From assembly GCF_049243985.1 (NCBI RefSeq), contig NC_135386.1, forward strand, positions 5,044,501 through 5,108,500: a stretch of DNA of 64,000 nucleotides, given 5' to 3'. The DNA comes from Paroedura picta. Lineage: Eukaryota; Chordata; Lepidosauria; Squamata; Gekkonidae. Shown here piece after piece: positions 59,101 through 64,000 of this stretch. The notes beneath the pieces were generated by a model, which saw only the letters and a program-made list of their open reading frames with translations, was not told where the DNA came from and made no database searches. Numbering within the stretch: position 1 is the stretch's first letter; each line of letters starts with the position of its first letter. Position numbers and translations under genes: made by a program.

Positions 59101-62100
59101 AACTCAAGACGTCTTTGGCATTCTCCCATCCAAGTACTAACCAGCGCTGACCCTGCTTAATTCCCAAGATCTCATGAGATCAGGCTAGCCTGGGCCATCC
59201 AGGTGAGGTTAGCACAAATCTAGTATTATTAAATAAACGCTCATTTTGCTTTTTCGTCCGGAAGGACCTGCAGTGTCACAAATCAGTTTCAGCTTTGTAT
59301 CGCAAGAGAGGCCTCGTCTTCAATAAGCACACGTGCTCAGCCGTTGCGCTCAGCAGCACTGCACATCTGCCACATTCCAGGTCACTCAAGCCAAGGCAGC
59401 TCCCAATACAGCCACGGCTTTCTCTTTTCCCCTGCAGACCTTCCTGAACTACACCACGGCCGGTTCCCGATTTGTGTTTGGAGACCAACTGATTCAAGAT
59501 GTGTTCGCCTTCCAGGTCAGGTTCAGGAAGGAGCCCCTCTTTGACTCTTTCTCGCCGTCTCTGGTGTGACCGAGGCCTTGAAATGAAATGGCCTTTTCAG
59601 GGTGGGATGATGCTTGCTTGAGTTGTGGGCAAGGCACTTGAACTGGATCTCCCGCTCCCCCCAGAATGGGCTGGAAGAGACCACATAACAAACATCCAGC
59701 TGCTGCCAAAGATCTAAATATGCTTCGCTTTGCCACTCATGTGGCTGAGTTTGCCTCCTGGATCCTGCTCTGCCCTTTTGGGCCATGCTTCCTGCCTGAG
59801 CAGCTATTCCCACTGACTTGTAGTGCCGAGTTCGATGTGGAAGTGCCCTAGGTTGACGTACTCTGGGGCGTTTCTGTCTCCAGGCTTTGCCCATCATCGT
59901 CTTCTTCAGCTCAGTGATGTCTGTCCTCTACTACCTGGGAGTCATGCAGTGGGTGATCCTGAAGGTAATGCTTAGTATCAGGTTTCTAGCCCCAGAACTG
60001 ACGGCTATGGAGCACTATTACGGTTGCATTCTGATATTGGAGGGGGGCGGGATCTGCTTAAACCAGGCATAGCCGAACATGGCTATCCAGATGTCCATGG
60101 ACTACAATTACCATGCTGGCAGGGGCTCATGGTAATTGTTGTCCATGGACATCAGGAGAGCCATAGTTTGGCCACCCCTGAGGTTTTTTGCACATGTCAT
60201 TTCTAATGGTTATGTCCCTATAGTGTGTCACGGTCCCCCCCCCTTTTCAGTACATCTTTTTGCTCCCTCTTGTTGTCACTTCAGTCTTTCATCCTCGCTT
60301 CCCTGTTGTTGTTTTAAATGCTCCCAAAAAACCCGAGAAGCAAGCGATGAACGAATGAAGCGACCACTAGAGGCAGCGTGGGTGGAAAATCCCCATGTCT
60401 CATGCAACGCATTCTGATTCATTTACAAGATTAGAGGAACGATTCCTGATTTGTGGGTCTCCTCAGCACCTCCCGACAAGGAGGAGAACACCCCACAAAA
60501 AACCCCCCCACAATCCCTGTAGTTAGGAACTGTTCTGGATACAGCAGCACCCAGAATCCAGTGGGATGTCTTTGTGAAGGCAGCTTTCTTAGCAAGCACA
60601 AAGCACAGGGCATGGCTGAACTGTTGGACTGGTGAAAAAGTGAGTGTGGAGGCCCGCTGGGCCCTGCAGGTTGTGTGAAAGGGCAATGCTGCCCCCTTCT
60701 CTGATTCTCTGTGGCTCCTTCTTGCAGCTGTCTTGGATTCTGCAGATCACCATGGCCACAGCAGCCACAGAGTCGCTGAGCGTGGTGGGCAATGTATTTG
60801 TCGGGATGGTAAGTAGGTTTCCTTCCCCTGCAGGAGTGGAACTGCAGTACAAGAACAAGGGAGGCCACTGCTATTTGGCCGGCTATAATTCAGGCTGATG
60901 CAGCGAGCCACAAGCACAAGGCGAGAAATATAACAACATGGTCGTTCATTGAATGCAGTTGCGTGCATTATATACAATTAACCAAAATGAAAATTTCTGA
61001 GTATTTTTCAAGGCCGCTTCGAGCTCCATTCCCTATTTTTTCACCCACATGACACGGAACGCCTCTTGTGGTGCCAGAAGAGGTCTTCTCTCTTATTTCA
61101 CATAACCAGGAGGGAATACCTCTTCCAATACCAACAAATGGAAATGCCTCTCTCAATACCTAGCATAGAGGGAATGCCTCTTCCAATATCTAGCACAGAA
61201 GGAAAACCTCTTCTAATACCTAGCACAAATTAAAGATTAAAGACCAATAAGCTCAAACGACTGAACGGGTAATTAAGATAACCTGGAAGTTAAGCACATC
61301 CTGACTTGCACCCTTGCACGTTCCTAGTGTCCTCAGTCCTCCTGAGCAAAGACAGATAAGGTTGCACGCTATTCCCTCCTTGGGCGCCTTACTTTAGGGC
61401 TCTGGCTCTCCTTCAGTTGGGCTGGAATTGCCAGATAGAAAACCCCCTCCTTGCTTGAGCTCACGGGCAAAAGTCTTCAGCATACCCCTTCTGCCTTGCA
61501 GACAGAGGCACCATTGCTGATCCGCCCCTACCTGCTGGACATGACCAAGTCGGAAGTCCACGCTGTGATGACCGGCGGCTTTGCCACGATTGCTGGAAGC
61601 GTGTTGGGAGCCTACATTTCATTTGGGGTGAGTAGGCCGTTCAATCAGTCCAGCAGTACCTTGTATGTGTTAAGTGCCGTAATGTCACTTCTGAACCCAG
61701 GCAACCTCAGAAATGTCATTAATAGCCTTGCTCAGACAAATCTTACTGGTCTCTAAGTTGCTGGTGGACTTGAATCTAGCTCCAGGGTGGCCAAACTGCA
61801 GCCCTCCAGATGTCCGTGGACTACAATTCCCACAAGCCACCCCTCATCGAGCTGATCTATTGCGGCTTTCCTTCTAAAATGATTCCATTGTAGGATGCGA
61901 TGGAGGATTGGAGAGAAGGCCCTTCCAAAAATCGCCTTTCACCAATAACACTCTCTGACTTGGATAGCCCAGGCCAGCTTGACCCTGTCAGATCTCAGAA
62001 GCTAAGTGGGGCTGACCTTGGATAGTATTTGGATGGGAGACCTCAAAGGATTTTGGTAGAGTTCCTCCAAGGAACTTTAGGGGTCGTGACACAGAGCCAG

Positions 62101-63927
62101 ACAATGGCCGGCCACTTCCAAACATCTGTTGCCTGGCTGCCAGACAATCCTCCTGGCTACATGACACACACACACCATACACTAAATAAAGAAATACCCA
62201 TTGCACTGTTTAAACATAGAAGTAACCAGTACACTGTCTGAATCCTGGATTTATCACTTGGGTTTGGACCCCTTTAACAGAGCCCTCGACAGGAGGACGC
62301 TTACATGCTTTCAGGGTTGTCGACATTTCCCAAGTGGGAGTTAATGATGTCTCCAATGGGAGCTTTTAGAAGGTGACATGTCCCCAAATGAGGGGAAAGA
62401 ATAGGGCAGGCTGACTTGGCTCTCTCTTGCCAGTCCCGACTTCTCAGATTTGCCTCTCGCCCACTACCTTCCACCTTCTGCCGCAGATCGACGCCTCGTC
62501 CTTGATCGCAGCCTCTGTGATGGCCGCCCCCTGTGCTTTGGCCATGGCTAAACTCGTCTACCCTGAAGTGGAAGAGTCCAAGTTCCGGAGCCGGGAGGGT
62601 GTGAAAATTGCCTGCGGGTGAGTTGAAATAGTTGCATTAGTCCGTCAGAATGATGCACGACTAGAAGAGACATCTAAGGGCTTTCCCCTGCTTTTGCGGT
62701 CGGTCAATCTCCCCCCTGCCAACATGTGTTTTGCCCCCTCTAGTGGTCGATTTGATAGTACATTGTGTTCTGCCCGGCATACTTCCCCACAACAAGCACC
62801 CTGTGAGGTAGGTGGGGATTGAGAGAGTCCTGATATTACTGCTCTGTAAGAACAGCACTGTTAGGACTGTGACTAACCCAAGGTCTCACAGCTGGCCACT
62901 TGTGGAAGAATGGGGAATCAAACCCAACTCTCCAGATTTGAAGACGCTGTTTGTAACCACTTACCAGGCTGGCTCCTCAAGCTGGATTCAAGTCCAGCAG
63001 CACCACACAGACCAACAAGAAGTTCAGAAGCTCCCTTCTTCAGGCCTTCTTCCTTGGTGTGTCCTCACAGAGCCGAGCAGAATATTCTGGAAGCCATTGG
63101 CAACGGCGCTTCGGTTTCCGTGGGTCTGGTGGCTAACATCGCGGCCAACCTCATCGCCTTCCTGGCCGTGCTAGAGTTCATCAACGCCACGCTCGCTTGG
63201 CTGGGGAACCTGGTCAACATTGCAGGACTGTCCTTCCAGGTACCCCTGACAAGACCAACACCCTGAGGAGGAGGATGCCGGGGAGATCGGAGGGTGGAAA
63301 GAGGCGGGTCTCCATTTCAACTGCCCCACAGTTAGATTAGCAGTCTTAATAGTCCAGATTAGACCAGTCTTATCAGAGTTTGGGAGCTAAGTAGGGCTCA
63401 TACTTGGAGGGAAGGCTGGTTTACCTATGCAGAGGGGCAATGGCAAACTAACTGTGCTCTGCTCTTGCCTCAAAAACCCTGTAAGGCAGGATATCATGGG
63501 GTTGCCAAGAGCCAGCTGGGCAGCACATTTTAACTTGGATGACTACGGCTGTCCTACACTAGATCTTCACCACACTTGGGGAAAGAAACAGCATGCGGAG
63601 GAGAATTGTGATTGTGGACAATAGGGAAGCCAGAAGGGATGCGTGGGGAAGGAGAAATGAGTTGCGGGAAGGCAGATATAGTTCATTTGGCCACCGAGCT
63701 TATTCACAAGCCCCGTTTCTGCTTTCCAGTTGATCTGCTCCTATGTGCTGATGCCGCTGGCATACCTGCTAGGGGCCAGCTGGGACGATGCGGGCCTCGT
63801 GGCGGAGATGCTGGGAATCAAGCTTTTCTTGAATGAGTTCGTGGCCTACCAGCAGCTGTCGACTTACAAACAGCAACGACTGGACGGGCGACCTGAGTGG
63901 GACGGGCCACAAAAGCAGTGGATTTCT
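56177..63927 (+). CDS. SLC28A2: SLC28A2-like concentrative nucleoside transporter, second tandem copy, 3' end outside window
   Basis: Same role as the first copy. Exons: 56177-56245, 56324-56412, 56679-56776, 57053-57242, 57544-57685, 58566-58679, 59438-59515, 59884-59964, 60728-60808, 61502-61627, 62487-62617, 63071-63239, 63730-63927; 1566 nt, 522 codons in frame, with roughly three or four exons missing at the right edge. It opens [14 protein letters not shown] and continues HENPALELT, matching the start of mammalian CNT2. The invariant motif [11 protein letters not shown] is intact. Selectivity residues are G313/M314 and S347/V348; the first pair has the same residues and numbers as human CNT2. 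Other text: [35 protein letters not shown] and [16 protein letters not shown]. Donor AA|gtacct at 56412 is weak but is the one that keeps frame. Confidence 0.95.
57340..57450 (-). mobile_element. tRNA-derived SINE
   Basis: 'gataccagggattgaacctg' and 'catgccaagcagatgctctg', minus strand. Confidence 0.8.
57748..57870 (+). mobile_element. Unnamed dispersed repeat
   Basis: 'aacataacaagagccttgct' and 'ggccaaccagttcctctgga', same family as 30005-30210. Confidence 0.55.
58023..58093. mobile_element. hAT-type MITE, shortened
   Basis: 'ccaaactgtggctctccag' and 'gcatctggagagccacagtt' around a collapsed centre. Confidence 0.7.
58797..59075 (+). mobile_element. Unnamed dispersed repeat, two copies
   Basis: 'gagagccatgttggattggg' (58797-58985) and 'agaagccatcttggatcagg' (58990-59075). 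Confidence 0.55.
59085..59210 (-). mobile_element. 5S-rRNA-derived SINE
   Basis: 'ctcccatccaagtactaacc' and 'accctgcttaattcccaaga', then 'gagatcaggctagcctgggc'. Confidence 0.85.
60064..60180. mobile_element. Palindromic hAT-type MITE
   Basis: CAGGCATAGCCGAACATGGC at one end and ATAGTTTGGCCACCCCTG at the other. Confidence 0.8.
61105..61235. repeat. About 30-bp tandem repeat, 4 units
   Basis: Units of the form AGGGAATGCCTCTTCCAATACCTAGCACAG with small length differences, in an intron of the second SLC28A copy. Confidence 0.8.
61785..61850. mobile_element. hAT-type MITE, half copy
   Basis: CAGGGTGGCCAAACTGCAGC and 'gtccgtggactacaattccc', then a shortened end. Confidence 0.65.
61960..62190 (+). 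mobile_element. 5S-rRNA-derived SINE
   Basis: 'cagatctcagaagctaagtg' and 'atttggatgggagacctcaa', followed by a CA-rich tail (62159-62172). Confidence 0.85.
62770..62985 (+). mobile_element. CORE/MIR-like SINE
   Basis: 'ccctgtgaggtaggtgggga', 'atggggaatcaaacccaact' and ACCAGGCTGGCTCC. Confidence 0.75.
63360..63490 (+). mobile_element. 5S-rRNA-derived SINE, diverged
   Basis: 'tttgggagctaagtagggct' and 'gcagaggggcaatggcaaac'. Confidence 0.65.
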
Positions 63928-64000
63928 GTAAGCGCAACCGTGACGGGTGGTCTGGGCAGAGAGGGGAGGGAAAGAGGAGGTGGATGCGGCTCACGCGATC

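Overview
The window is a gene-dense stretch of a squamate (lizard- or snake-type) nuclear genome. This rests on four intron-containing vertebrate genes, a eukaryotic tRNA gene and a repeat fauna of 5S-rRNA-derived SINEs, tRNA-derived Sauria-type and CORE/MIR-type SINEs, CR1 ends and palindromic hAT MITEs. Introns are short and GC content is fairly high, as on reptilian small chromosomes (inference).

Layout. 1-3.9 kb: no gene; a 13-unit 60-bp minisatellite. 3.9-23.3 kb, minus strand: complete PARP6 (mono-ADP-ribosyltransferase; 22 coding exons, 620 aa) with a CCAAT/CRE promoter. 23.3-31.7 kb: repeats and a CpG island at 27.9-28.5 kb with a possible minus-strand first exon. 31.7-37.4 kb, minus strand: complete SHF (SHB-family SH2 adaptor; 7 exons, 410 aa) with a CpG-island promoter. 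38.6 kb, minus strand: tRNA-His(GTG). 38.7-39.4 kb: CpG-rich block. 39.4-50.5 kb, plus strand: a complete concentrative nucleoside transporter of the SLC28A1/A2 type. 50.5-56.1 kb: repeats. 56.2 kb to the end, plus strand: a second tandem SLC28A gene, its last exons beyond the window.

Every exon boundary was placed by hand from consensus splice sites, reading-frame continuity and remembered mammalian protein sequences. In all four genes the summed exon lengths keep an open frame (PARP6 1863 nt, SHF 1233 nt, first SLC28A 1908 nt, second SLC28A 1566 nt so far). SHF, tRNA-His genes and SLC28A2 are neighbours in human 15q21, so this part of the order is old; PARP6 lies elsewhere on human chromosome 15 (15q23), so the PARP6-SHF junction marks a rearrangement.

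The most interesting points are: the SLC28A tandem pair, with identical exon sizes but purine-type selectivity residues in both copies and a diverged permeation motif in the first; a SINE tail that forms the pyrimidine tract of a transporter exon; a 60-bp array with a two-unit higher-order alternation; and a 230-nt polypyrimidine tract close to a PARP6 splice acceptor. No wholly new system was recognised.
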